Shown here in pieces: positions 34,531 through 44,653 of a DNA stretch of 64,000 nucleotides. The position numbers were made by a program, and so were the translations under genes. Numbering within the stretch: the first letter of the stretch is position 1; each line of letters begins with the position of its first letter. The notes below the pieces were generated by a model, which was given only the letters and a program-made list of their open reading frames with translations, searched no databases and was not told where the DNA came from. Source of the stretch: Diploptera punctata (lineage: Eukaryota; Arthropoda; Insecta; Blattodea; Blaberidae); NCBI GenBank assembly GCA_030220185.1, contig JASPKZ010009915.1, positions 55,403 through 119,402 on the forward strand, in the 5' to 3' direction.

Positions 34531-37500
34531 ACTTACATACGTACTTAATTACTTACTTACTTACTTACTCACTTGCACTATCGAACCCGTAGGTTCATGG
34601 CCGCGCGGACATAAGCTCTCCGAACATCCCTATCCTCAGCTAATGTTTTCAAATCATTCCCTGAATAATCTACTTCCCTCAAATCATTGTTAATATTATT
34701 CTCCCACTTCATTCTCGGTTTACCAACTGGGCGTTTTCCCTCTGGCTTTCCTACAAGAAGACTCCATGCAAGTCTTTCATTCCCCATACGTACAATATGT
34801 CCTGCCGATCGCAGTCTACGAGACTTGACTGTTCTTATTATATCTGGTTTCCTATAAAGACCATCTTCTCCATTCACCTATCTGTTCATTTCTCTTTGGT
34901 CCAAAAATTTTCCTAAGAACTTTATTCTCAAATACTTGTAATCTCCTTCCTCCCTTAAAGTAAGAGTCTATGTTTCGCACCCATATAATGTAATTGGTAG
35001 AATAATAGTTTTATATATTTTCAGTTTAACGTTTTTTGAAATGATTTGGGACATCAAGAGTCTCTGCAAAGCATAAAAGCACGCATTTCCAGAATTGAGC
35101 CTATGTTTACTTTCTTTGCGCATCTCATTCCTAATTGTGATTATTGTTCCTAGATATTTGAATTCAACCACTTCCTCAAAATTTCCCTCACTTTTCATTA
35201 GCTGCCCATTTCCATTATATAATGAATTTATATGTGTGACCATATATTTAGTTGTATTGTTATTTAATTCCAGTCCTAATTTCTTAGTGTTACTCAATAG
35301 TGTGTGCGTGTTGGCCTTTAGTATCTCCTCGCTATCGGCCAATAATGCTACATCATCAGCATAAAAGAACAGCTTATTAATACCATTGAGTTGTAAGCCT
35401 TCCTCATTCTCTAAATGGTTAATGGCATGCTCTAGTACAAAATTAAATAGTAGAGGAGATAGTGCATATCCTTGCTTCAACCCATTCTGGATTTCAAAAG
35501 TGTCCGAAAACTGTTTGCCTACACGCACCCTACTCTTTGTGCCATTTAGACACATTCGTATGAGTCTAACTAACTTTTTAGGAATTCCGAACTCCAGAAG
35601 GATGCTATATAACTTCTCCCCCCTAATTGAATCATAGGCCTATGCTTTTTTGAAGTCTACATATAGTTGATGTACCGTACCATTATATTCCCATTTCGTT
35701 TCTAAAATCTGTCTTATACTAAATATCTGATCTGTTGTAGACCTGTTTCTTCTATATGCACATAGGTGATCTACTAGAATGTCATCAATATTGGGAGTAA
35801 GTCTGCTTACTAATATATTTGTAAGAATTTTGTACGAAGTTGAAAGTAATGAGATGCCCCTGTAGTTGTTGCAATCAGTTTTATCACCTTTCTTATAAAT
35901 TGGTACGATAATTGATTCCTTCCATTCATCTGGAAGAGCTTCTTTTTCCCAAATATTACTAAGCAACCAGCGTATCTTGCCCATCGATTTTTCTCCCCCT
36001 GATTTTATCAGTTCTGCTGGGATCTCATCTGAACCTGATGCTTTATACATCTTCAATTTTTCAATCACCATTTCAACCTCTAATGCATTTAATTCTGCGA
36101 CTAGCATTTCTGCTGTCTGTAAATTATCCCCCTCAATGAGCTGTTCTGTATGTACATTTAATAGCTGATTAAAGTAAACATTCCATCTATTTAATATATT
36201 CCTGAAATCTGCAATCATATCCCCATTTCCATTCCGAATTATGTTTGTTCAAAGCTGAAACCCTTTCTTCTCTATACTAATTCCCTGATATAATTCTCTA
36301 ATGTTCCTATATTTTGCATTCATTTTAAAGGTCATTAATCTTCTCGCCCAAATATTACCTCTTTTTACTCTTTAGTAACTTGGTGGTTTCCCGTCTAATA
36401 CTACCCAATTGCTCTAAATATACCTCATTTGGCTCGTGTAACCATTTCATGTTTGCTAGCTTTCTTTTCTTTACAATGTCGGCACATTTCTCATCAAACC
36501 ATTTATTGTTTGGCATCTTTTTTAAACAACCAATGCTTTCTGATGCTGACAATTTAATAGTATTTCTTATAGCCTCCCATTCTTTATTTATATCAGTTTG
36601 TTGTTCGTTTGTCACATTGTCATCTGAAGATTCGAGTACTTCAAATCTATCAGCAATTTTGATTTGGTATTCTTGCCGCATTTAATCATTTTTTTAGTTT
36701 TTTAATTCAAATTTTACAGAATCATCTTTAGCATTTGTTCCTCTCATAAGCGATAGCCGTTGTCTGATTTTCACTCTGACCAGATGATGGTCCGAATTGC
36801 AGTTTGTCCCTCTAACTGATCTAACATCGATGATGCTACTATGGCAGCGTTTATCCACTAATACATGATCTATCTGGTTCCGAGTTTCTCCATCTGGGGA
36901 CGTCCAGGTTTATTTATGAATATCCTTATGCTGAAATGTTGTGCTCTTACCAATGAGATTCTTTGATGTGGCAAATGTGACTAATCTAACCCCGTTGTCG
37001 TTACTATCTTCATGAAGACTGAATTAGCCTATTGTTGGCTTGCATATATCTTCCCGCCCCACTTTTGCATTCAAATCTCCTAAGATAATTTTCATATGAT
37101 ATCGTGAAAGGCTATCAAATAAGCATTGTAATTCTTCATAGAACTCATCCTTGATCTTGTCATCTTTATCTTCTCTGGGGGCACGTACATTAAAATTATA
37201 AAAGCATGTCGTTTACCTTTTAGAATTATGTATGATATCCTATCACTAACAAACTTAATATCTCGGATAGCGGATAAAATCCTCCTTCTGACTAAAAAAC
37301 CCGTTCCAAATGCAAGTCGTTCTGCACCCCGTAGTATAATGCAAAGCTTCCTGATTCCTGACTACCTTCTCCTGGTCACTTAACTTCCTGTAAAGCGACT
37401 ATATCCAAGGGCGATTTATCTAATTCCCGCGTTAATATCTCTAGTGCCCCGCTATTGTATAAAGTCCTAACATTCCATGTTCCTAGGAACATGTCCCTGT

Positions 37501-37805
37501 ATTTGAGCCTTTGGCATGTGTTCCCTGAAGTAGTCCCCGCCCGGAGAACCGAATGGGGGACTATTTGACCTCCGGAAAATTTTACCCCAATTGAACCCAT
37601 GTCCGCATTTCTTGACGGTTGTATTTTTACGGTGAAAGATCGTCACTCTTTCAACCAAGGTACTCTCTTCGTCTGGCTTATCACCTTCAACCAATCCGGC
37701 ATGGGTAACCATATCGGCAGCAATGCTACCGCCGGCATAGATCTCAGGTTCATTTAAGCACGCAAGCCACTCCACCACGACAAGGTAAAGATACCATGGA
37801 GGGAT
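34531..37805 (-). mobile_element. Near-complete LINE family 1 copy with 12-bp target-site duplication
   Basis: Flanked on both sides by CCCAAGCGTGTT (34519-34530 and 37806-37817). The 3' end is a (AAGT)n/TTAG-type tail next to 34531, then the terminus GGTTCGATAGTGCAAGTGAG. The 5' end is at 37805. At 3,275 bp it is the longest copy of this family in the window and shows the full order: leader ORF, endonuclease, RT, C-terminal tail. Confidence 0.88.
34578..37778 (-). pseudogene. LINE family 1 polyprotein: endonuclease and reverse transcriptase, multiply broken
   Basis: N-terminal part 37778-37467 (IYAGGSIAADMVTHAGL). The endonuclease starts in an overlapping frame at 37490 with GTWNVRTLYNSGALEIL and LDIVALQEVK, then is scattered over frames down to 36700; 36681-36355 is the linker to RT. 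The RT runs 36218-34968 in one frame: SIIVPIYKKGDKTDCNNYRG, LLSTSYKILTNIL, QLYVDFKKA, QNGLKQGYALSPLLFNF and the catalytic LFFYADDVALLAD, interrupted only by a TAG at 35640-35642. A second nonsense codon (Trp to stop, 34968) and a frame change separate the C-terminal tail RRLRSAGHIVRM ... GKRPVGKPRMKW (34877-34578). The catalytic YADD is intact. Target-primed retrotransposition is expected for the family; this copy is dead. Confidence 0.9.
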
Positions 37806-37989
37806 CCCAAGCGTGTTGGAAAATAAAGTTATTTTTCATTTTGTTTTAGTTCGGTTTTCTAATAAAGCGCGCTGTTTTAGTTTTTTGAAACTATTATTTA
37901 TTTTTTATTTTTTAGTTTTAATATCTTACAGAATACGATAAAAATGTAAATATCTTTAAATTCGATACTATTGTAGTATGAGCTGGAAG

Positions 37990-38110
37990 TAATACTCTTC
38001 TAAAAAAAAACTCCCAGCCGGATTTGAACCAGCGAACCATGGATTACTGAAATTATATACCACTAGATTTCACCGCTCTAACAACTGAGCTCTTACAACG
38101 CTTGACTGAA
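37990..38110 (-). mobile_element. tRNA-like SINE head
   Basis: The minus strand reads GAGCTCAGTTGTTAGAGCGG (box A region of a tRNA), a spacer, then GGTTCGCTGGTTCAAATCCGG (box B). The acceptor ends do not pair, so it is not an intact tRNA gene. Probably the head of a SINE extending leftwards. Confidence 0.55.
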
Positions 38111-38119
38111 AAGTCGACA

Positions 38120-38565
38120 AGTCCGCAACCGATTATACCAGTTTTCATGTCTTTTATTTTCTTGATGATTCTGGCTAGGATTTTAGAAACAAAATATGAA
38201 ATTATTGTATTGTCACGGGTAATTTACAAGTATACAAAGTTTCAAGTCGATCCAATGTTCCTAAGTGGATGTAAATCATGTTCAAACATTCCGTTACATA
38301 GATACAAATATTTTTTTTTTTGATTTTCTGATGATTCTGGCCAGGATTTTCGAAAATAAATATGAAATTATTGTATTGTCACGGGTCTTTTACAAGTATA
38401 CACAGTTTCAAGTCGATCCAATGATTTTAAGTGGGTGAAAATCGCGTTGAAAAATTCCGTTACATAGATAGATATATATACATAAATAGATAGATAGACA
38501 GAGACGGATAGATGGATAGATGAATAGATGGATAGATGGAGAGATGGATAAATGGATAGATACAG
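38120..38565 (+). repeat. Two tandem ~175-bp units of a SINE-like 3' body ending in (GATA)n
   Basis: Units at about 38145-38320 and 38325-38465 share GATTCTGGC-AGGATTTT, AATATGAAATTATTGTATTG, CAAGTCGATCCAATG and ATTCCGTTACATAGATA. The second runs into (GATA)n/(GATG)n simple sequence (38465-38565). The closing CCGTTACATA plus tetranucleotide tail is typical of insect SINE 3' ends. Confidence 0.65.
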
Positions 38566-38699
38566 GTCAAGCTAATATGAAGCGTGTTAAAATAAAGAAG
38601 AAAATGGAGACAATGGATTATATATCATTGTGTATATTTAGCCATACAGATAACGCCATTACCAATTGTCTTGGCTTCGCAGTGTTAATAAGATGATAT

Positions 38700-38890
38700 A
38701 TCGTATTAACGTCTCACTATGATGGTTGTCCGTTTATATAAAAGCGGGTGCCGCGCGACAATACTTGACAATGATTAACATGCGGAAATATTATAGTGGC
38801 GGTTGTCGGCATTTTTATATTTAATTATAAATAACAGCTGCGGTGAAACATAGCGTGCCGCTGGACAACCATCATAGTAAGGCGATAATA
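38700..38890. mobile_element. Small MITE with ~22-bp inverted repeats
   Basis: TCTCACTATGATGGTTGTCC (38711-38730) is mirrored by GGACAACCATCATAGTAAGG (38863-38882), with weaker pairing extending outward. The interior has no gene. Target duplication not clear. Confidence 0.6.
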
Positions 38891-39227
38891 CATAACAATT
38901 AATGTTCCTTTGTTCGTATTTGTTGCGCTGCCATACCGTTCAACCGATTATGACGGAGATGCTTTTGTAGAATATCCAGGTGTTTCCTGGGAACGTTATG
39001 CTTTAAGCGAGTTGTAAAACTCAACCCCTTCATCCCCAAAAATCACTCTTTATAGTGAAATAGTAGCATTTTTTGGACGAATAAGTGGATCCCCCAGTGG
39101 TGAATTCATTGTTTAGGATATTTTAATTGCGCTTATTTTCCTATTTATGTTAGTGAGTGACATGAGGTCAGCTCATCGCTGTAATACGAATCTAGTGGGC
39201 AATTAAGATATTATTTGGATTGGGAAG

Positions 39228-39438
39228 ATCGGTTAAATTTTGGTCGGAGGCACTGATTAGGGTTGAGGTTATTTTGTGAGCAGGAAAATCTTCAGAATCC
39301 GGACTCCGCACCATAATATCTTCCCTGGAGTAATATTCCCTTGATTTTTTCTTCCTCAAAATACATTGACCCAGGCTTGATTTGAACTTGCGACCCTCGT
39401 GATTAGAGGCTAGGAATATAATCACTAGAGCACTGAAT
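39228..39438 (-). mobile_element. tRNA-derived SINE (family B), diverged
   Basis: Minus strand: box-B-like AGTTCAAATCAAGCCTGGG, then the block around TTTGAGGAAGAAAAAATCAAGG and an end matching ACCGATCTTCCC. Same order as the better copy at 46029-46258 (TTTTTTAGGATGAAAAAATC) and the one at 60415-60610. Confidence 0.6.
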
Positions 39439-39589
39439 CTAAAAATAAGTAATATATTATATTAAGAATACTATAAATACACCAATATAGTAAAATTTTG
39501 TATATTAATGCTAGTTTTACTTCGCAAAAAATATATAATTCCCTCATAAATATAAGAAATGGGCCTGGAAGTTCAGTTACATTGCACGT

Positions 39590-39850
39590 ACTAACTGACT
39601 AACTCACTCGCAAGTTCATGGGCACACGGATATAAGCTCTCCATTCATCCGTATCCTGAGTTAATATGAACTGATCACCTCCGGGATCCTCCCTAAAATC
39701 ATGGTTAATGTTATTATCCCACCTCATTCTTGGCTCCCTACTTGGCGCTTTCCGTCTGGTTTTGCTACAAAACGTTTCCAAGTTCTTCTTCCATTTCCCA
39801 TTTCTGCCACATGTTCTACCCATCGTAGTCTACGAGACCTAACTCTTCTT
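39590..39850 (-). pseudogene. LINE family 1 3'-end fragment
   Basis: The minus strand encodes FCSKTRRKAPSREPRMRWDN and INHDFRED followed by AYIRVPMNLRVS, equivalent to the C-terminal GKRPVGRPRMRWENNIN ... AYVRAAMNLRV of the family, then the LINE terminus near 39600. A second 3' end of the same family begins 40 bp to the right. Confidence 0.75.
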
Positions 39851-39884
39851 ATTATACATGGTTTACCAAAAATATCATTTAGCT

Positions 39885-41095
39885 CACTGTTAACTCACTG
39901 ACTGTATCGAATCCCTAGGTTCATAGCCGCGCGGACATACGCTCTTCATACATCCCTATCCTGAGCTAATGTTTTCCAAGCATCGCCTGTATTATCTACT
40001 TCTCTCAAATCATGGATAATGTTACTCTCTCACCTCATTCATGGTCTACCAACTAAAAAAAATTCCATCTGGTTTTCTCACCAGGAGCTTCCATGCACCT
40101 CTTTCTTCCGCCATAAGTGCGACATGTCCTGCCCATCGCAGCTTACGAGACTTAACTCTTCTTATTATATTTGGCTTCCTGTAAATATAATGTAGCTCAC
40201 TATTATGAAGTTTTCTTCATTCACCTGTCTGTTCATCTCTCTTTGGTCTTAACATTTTCATAAGAACTTTACTCTCAAAGTCTTGTAATCTTCTTCCCTA
40301 CCTTAAAGTAAGAGTCCATGTTTCGCATCCATATAATATAGCTGGGAGAATAATTGTTTTATATATTTTCAGTTTAACGTTCTTTTTTAAGGAGTTGGGA
40401 CCACAAGAGTCCGTGCAATGCATAATAGCATGCATTTCCTGAATTGAGCCCGTGTTTAATTTATTTGAGTATCTCATCCCTTTTGTAATTATTATTCCTA
40501 AATACTTGAAATCAGCCACTTCTTCAAAATTTCCTTCATTTGTCATTAGTTGTTCATTTCCATTAATTAATATTGTAAATATCTTACTTTTGTCTAATAA
40601 AGTCCTACTACTACTACTACTATATAGACCATATCTATATGTGAACATATAATAATTCGGTTTATTGATGTTTTACTTCCAGTCCCAATGAATTAGTGTT
40701 GTTCAATAGAGTGTGTGTGTAGGCCCTTAGTATATCTTCGTTATCGTTCCAATAATACTACAATCATCTGCATAAACTAACAGCCTTATAATACCTTAGA
40801 GTTGTAGGCTTTCTTCATTCTTTAAAGTTTTAATTGTATGCACTAAAACAAAATTGAATAATAGAGATAGTGCAAGTCCTTGTTTTAACCCATTGTGAAT
40901 TTCAATGTATCCGAAAATTATTTGGCTACAGTTTAGGTCACTGTTATGTAGTCTTATTCCTTTCGCCAGTATGGTTATCTCTCTTTTGTCCGAATATATC
41001 CCTAAGAATTTTGTTATCAAATATTCATATTTTGTTTCCTCCCTTAAAGTAACAATCTAAATTACGCATCCATATAATATAACTGATAGCGTAAA
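39885..41095 (-). pseudogene. LINE family 1 fragment (RT core to 3' end), interrupted
   Basis: Minus strand, from right to left: IEIHNGLKQGLALS and LLFNFVLVHTIKTL (RT), a degraded ADD region near 40770, FEEVADFKYLGIIITK, IYKTIILPAILYGCETWTLT, the RRLRWAGH-type tail (40100-40180) and the terminus ATGAACCTAGGGATTCGATAC near 39920. A 50-bp piece of LINE family 4 is inserted at 40571-40623. Several frameshifts; inactive. Confidence 0.8.
40571..40623 (+). mobile_element. LINE family 4 3'-terminal fragment inserted in a LINE family 1 copy
   Basis: TATTGTAAATATCTTACTTT, TGTCTAATAAAGTCC and a (TAC)n tail match the complement of 19907-19955. Only about 50 bp of the 3' end is present. In LINE family 1 copies without it (35211-35260) the flanking sequences are close together. 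Confidence 0.75.
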
Positions 41096-41099
41096 CTTT

Positions 41100-41379
41100 G
41101 TATATATTTTCAGTTCAATATTTTTTAAGTGCACATAGTAAGCATAAACTAGGTACACAATTTCTCTTTCCGATCATTCAAACAAATGTCAATAAAAAAT
41201 TAGATTTTTATTTACTTTTAAAATATATCAATATATAATCTGTCTTATTTTTACCCTCTATAAATACTACTACAATAAGCTATTTCACTTACAAACAACT
41301 CAGACACTTCTTACTTCAAATATCAGGATGTATTATGTAAGCTGGGGTGCATTAACCTACTAATGTTAATTTATATATA
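41100..41379. other. AT-rich spacer, no feature
   Basis: Nothing recognised between the LINE fragment and the Tc1-like element. Confidence 0.4.
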
Positions 41380-43033
41380 CAGTATGTCAATTTGGTATTT
41401 ATACATAGGCATTTTTATTAATAAAAATCCAATTTTCAGAAAGTTTTTAAAAGTAAAGAAAAAATATTTATTGTGGTTTGAAGGAAACACTAAGTTATAT
41501 CTAAATATGTAGTTCAAAACTTAATTACAAAATAAACATAATTTTATCAAAATAAATAATCTTTATTACACCCAAATACAAGCCAATTTGCTATTCATAC
41601 ACTAAAGAAAACACTGCAGTGTATTTGCTTGCCTAACTTGCTTAAACATTAATGCAACAGGAATACTCATAAGTTATGCATTTGTTTACATCTGCCTACT
41701 GTGCTGATTGTGTACACTGGCAGTCAGTCGCCTCAAAATGGGTAAATGTAAAGAACTCAGTTCTGATCTCAAGGATACAATTGTAAATCTTGCACTTAAG
41801 GGATATTCTTTGAGAAAAATAGGGCGACTGATAGGCAAATGTCATGCAACAGTACAGTATATACCAAATAAATTCAAGTATGAAGGTTCAGTAGAGAATG
41901 TTCCGAGAAAAACCTAAACAAAAGAAGTTAAGTGAAAAGGAGGAGAGAACCATTTGTGAGACAAGTGAAATTCAATCCTAGAATTAGTGCTCCAAAATTG
42001 CGGTCTACCCTAGACGTTTCTACTGTTAAAGAGGTATGTACTGAGACAGTTCGGAAGGTGTTACGCAGAAATGGCAATCATGGAAGAATGACTAGAAAAA
42101 AGGCCGTATGTGTAAGTAAGAAGAACCGTGTTGTAAGACTACAATTTTCAAAAGAACATGTAATTAAGGGGCAGGCATTTTGGAATAATGTTCTCTGGTC
42201 TAATGAGACTAAAATCAACCTGTTCGGTTCAGATGGCGTTCATAGAGTCCGGAGAAAAGCAAATGCAGATAATGATGTGACCAATACAACACCTACAGTA
42301 AAACATGGGGGTGGGTCTATAATGTTGTGGGGGTGTATGTCGGCAAAAGGGGTTGGCAATATACAGTTCATTGTCAATGTTATGGACAAATTTGTGTATA
42401 ACGACATTATCGTAAGAATGTTAAACAAAGTGCAGCAAAATTGGATATGCTCCCTATGTATATATTCCAACAAGATAACGACCCCAAACTTATGACGGAC
42501 TTAAATAAGACTTGGTTGATATGGAACGTGCCAAAGCAATTGAAAACCCCTCCTCAATCTGCTGACTTAAACCCTATAGAACATTTATGGGCGATTTTGA
42601 AACCTAGGGTCCACAGCAGAAATCCTTCTTCCAAATAAGAATTGAAGAAGGTGTTTATTGAAGAATGGTGCAAAATCAGTCCTCAGATATGTGATAGGCT
42701 TGTTAGATCCATGCAGCGTAGATGTCAAGCTGCTATTAAAGCTAAAGTTTACCCTACAAAGTATTAAGGACAGTTCATTTTTTCATTTATTTTATTCCCC
42801 CAATCTAACTGTATGAATAGAAAAGTGACTATAACATTTACAACTTTTAAAGTTTTTTAAAATATATTATACGTTAAATGCATATAGAATTTGTTGATTT
42901 GTATATATTATGTAAAGAAGTGTACCTGAAAATGTTTAGTTAATGGCAACATATAATTGCAATATTCTGAGAATTAAAATTGTCCTATTTCAATTATAAA
43001 ATCTAAGTGTATGAATAACAAATTGACATACTG
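41380..43033 (+). mobile_element. Tc1-like transposon with paired repeats in each terminal inverted repeat
   Basis: The ends CAGTATGTCAATTTGGTATT (41380) and CAAATTGACATACTG (to 43033) are inverted and lie in TA-rich flanks (TA duplication). Each end has a second inner site: AATTTGCTATTCATACACTA (about 41585) and the complement of CTAACTGTATGAATAGAAAA (about 42807). Outer plus inner sites at both ends is the IR/DR organisation known from some Tc1-like elements, where transposase binds both. 1,654 bp. Confidence 0.85.
41738..42767 (+). pseudogene. Tc1-like transposase with catalytic Asp changed to Asn
   Basis: ATG 41738 opens MGKCKELSSDLKDTIVNLAL and SLRKIGRLIGKCHATV, the paired-like DNA-binding domain. 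After a stop at 41915-41917 the next frame (41932-42495) carries LRSTLDVSTVKEVCTETVRK and the catalytic region. VLWSNETKINLFG has Asn where the first catalytic Asp stands (AAT for GAT). After another frame change, YIFQQDNDPK holds the second Asp and LNPIEHLWAIL the Glu, 34 residues apart (DD34E). A stop at 42636-42638 precedes the C-terminus VRSMQRRCQAAIKAK, ending at 42767. The active-site change and frame breaks both inactivate it. Confidence 0.9.
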
Positions 43034-43099
43034 TATATATATATTATCTGTGCATGACCTACCACTTGCAAAACCAGATTGTTCTTCCATTTCTTAAAC

Positions 43100-43905
43100 A
43101 CATGTATATTCATTAAATTTTGCAGATGACCAGGTATTAATTGCACAGGACCACGATGACAGAATATATGGCTAAAAAACTAAAAGAAGAATATAAAAAA
43201 TGGGGACTTTATATAAACATTGAGAAAACTAAATATCTGTGTATAGGAGAAGAAATGGAAAATATAAATTTCAACAATGGAGAAGAACTAAAACCTAGTA
43301 TTGAATGCACTTATTTAGGAACAAAATTATACCATTCAGGAGATAACACAGTGGAAATTAAAAATAGAATCGCACAAACAAAACAAGCAATAAATGCTTT
43401 AAACTCTGTTTGGTGGAGCACAAATATTACAAAAAATACAAAATTACAAATATATCAAACCATAATTCAGAGCATTTTAACATATGGTGCTGAAGTCTGG
43501 CAAATTCCTACCAGGGAAATGAAAAGAATTTTAAGTACAGAAATGGATGTTTTAAGAATATCAGCTGGAAAATCTAGAATGGATAGAATACGAAATAAAG
43601 AGATAAGGGAAATTATGGGTGTGCAAGAGGAGCCGGACATCATAGAAAAAAAAAATTGCAGTGGTATGGTCATGTCAAACGAATGCCAGAGCAAAGATTG
43701 CCAAAAATTGTAATGGAATGGATCCCAATGGAAAGGAGGAAGAGAGGAGGACCGAAGAAAACTTGGATAGAAGTGGTACAAGTAGCTATGAATATCAGAG
43801 GAATGGAGGAAGATCAATGGATGGATAGAGTGGAATGACGTTTGGTTTCCGGAAGACGGCGGCAGCTGCCATGATACCGGATGATGATGATGATGATGTA
43901 TATAT
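43100..43905 (+). pseudogene. LINE family 2: RT palm to 3' end, 5'-truncated
   Basis: Starts within the RT at FADDQVLIAQD (catalytic Asp pair). After a frameshift near 43150, the frame 43141-43713 gives YINIEKTKYLCIG, CTYLGTKLYHSGD, IQSILTYGAEVW (thumb) and EIREIMGVQEEPDII. Then, in another frame, QWYGHVKRMPEQRLPK and RKRGGPKKTWIEVVQ form the C-terminal tail. The 3' end is CATGATACCGG followed by (GAT)n at 43880-43898. Endonuclease and RT fingers are missing. Confidence 0.85.
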
Positions 43906-43910
43906 AAGTT

Positions 43911-44156
43911 CAATTGAGGGGTTACGTGGACTAATAACTGAAGTGATTTTATGTCGATATTCATAAATCACATTTTTCTTATCTGACTAACACTCGGGAA
44001 TAGCTGACTGCGGCCCACAGTTTGGTGGATGCCGAATCCGCCCAACACACGGACGTATTTAGCTATTCCCGAGTGTTAGATATACAGGATTATTTTATCT
44101 GTAAATTAACGAATTGAAGTCACTTCAGTTGTTTATACCACGCAACCCTTCAATTG
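43911..44156. mobile_element. MITE with ~36-bp inverted repeats carrying a second, nested MITE
   Basis: The outer ends CAATTGAGGGGTTACGTGG (43911) and the complement CCACGCAACCCTTCAATTG (to 44156) pair over about 36 bp. Inside, TAACACTCGGGAATAGCT (43988-44005) and AGCTATTCCCGAGTGTTA (44061-44078) are exact inverted repeats bounded by TA, consistent with a 91-bp Tc1/mariner-type MITE that inserted into the first. No coding capacity. Confidence 0.75.
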
Positions 44157-44187
44157 TCCTTTTTAATATCGTAAATAAAATATAGAT

Positions 44188-44345
44188 ATCTTCATGGCGC
44201 AAGTGGTTAATCACAAATCATTCACCCTTCGATCCCGAATTCACGTATAGGTTACTCCTTATGTGATTCATGGTGGGCGAATGGGAGCTAGGGCGGGTTT
44301 CATTCAGGACTTACCCTTTTTTTCCTCACAAAAAAAGTAATTCCA
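44188..44345 (+). mobile_element. Possible tRNA-like SINE
   Basis: CATGGCGCAAGTGGTTAATC (box-A-like) and CACCCTTCGATCCCG (box-B-like) lie about 30 bp apart, followed by a GC-rich body and CTTACCC. Only one copy is seen here, so the call rests on promoter-like strings. Confidence 0.3.
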
Positions 44346-44450
44346 GCACTTCTGCCTGCTCATGTGTCACGAAATAAGCACTACAAAAGTTTATGAACCT
44401 TACATTATGTTTTTAATACACAATTGATCTTCTTGGTGATACAATATTAT

Positions 44451-44653
44451 AAAATATATATACAGTCAATATGCCCATTTCACCAATAAATGTTTAAAAT
44501 GGTCAACAAGTTTCTACAGCCAAGCTGTCATTCTCAAGACCAGATATTGACTGTCAATATCTGGTCTTGAGAATGACAGCTTGGCTGTAGAAACTTGTTG
44601 ACCATTTTAAACATTTATTGGTGAAATGGGCATATTGACTGTATATATATTTT
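44451..44653. repeat. Perfect long palindrome, ~100-bp arms
   Basis: Arms 44451-44550 and 44554-44653 are exact reverse complements as far as I can read, around a 3-bp centre (CTG). The arms begin in TATATA, then TACAGTCAATATGCCC. Nothing in them codes for protein. It may be a foldback transposon, or a fold-back sequencing or assembly artefact; perfect long palindromes without a spacer are unstable in most cells. Confidence 0.9.

Larger units (their letters stand above)
34272..37912. mobile_element. Palindromic MITE split by a LINE insertion
   Basis: The outer inverted repeats are 34272-34375 and the complement of 37806-37912, sharing TTATTAGAAAACCGAACTAA and CCAACACGCTTGGGA. The inner inverted repeats flank a 70-bp loop: AACACGCTTGGGATAAATAA (34360) against TTCTCCCAAGCGTGTT (34515-34530), with AAAAGCGTGGG/CCCACGCTTTT between. 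A LINE occupies 34531-37805. With it removed, a 365-bp hairpin-forming element remains. Confidence 0.82.

Noticed and set aside
34560..34640. tRNA-like T loop (GGGTTCGATAG) in the LINE family 1 terminus
   Set aside because: Only a short box-B-like string, with no box A or stems around it. Probably coincidence.
43467..43964. 165-codon minus-strand frame with a His run
   Set aside because: Antisense shadow of LINE family 2 and its GATGAT tail.
44451..44653. Transcription terminator or microRNA precursor
   Set aside because: A hairpin with 100-bp perfect arms is far larger than either; a transposon foldback or an assembly artefact fits better.
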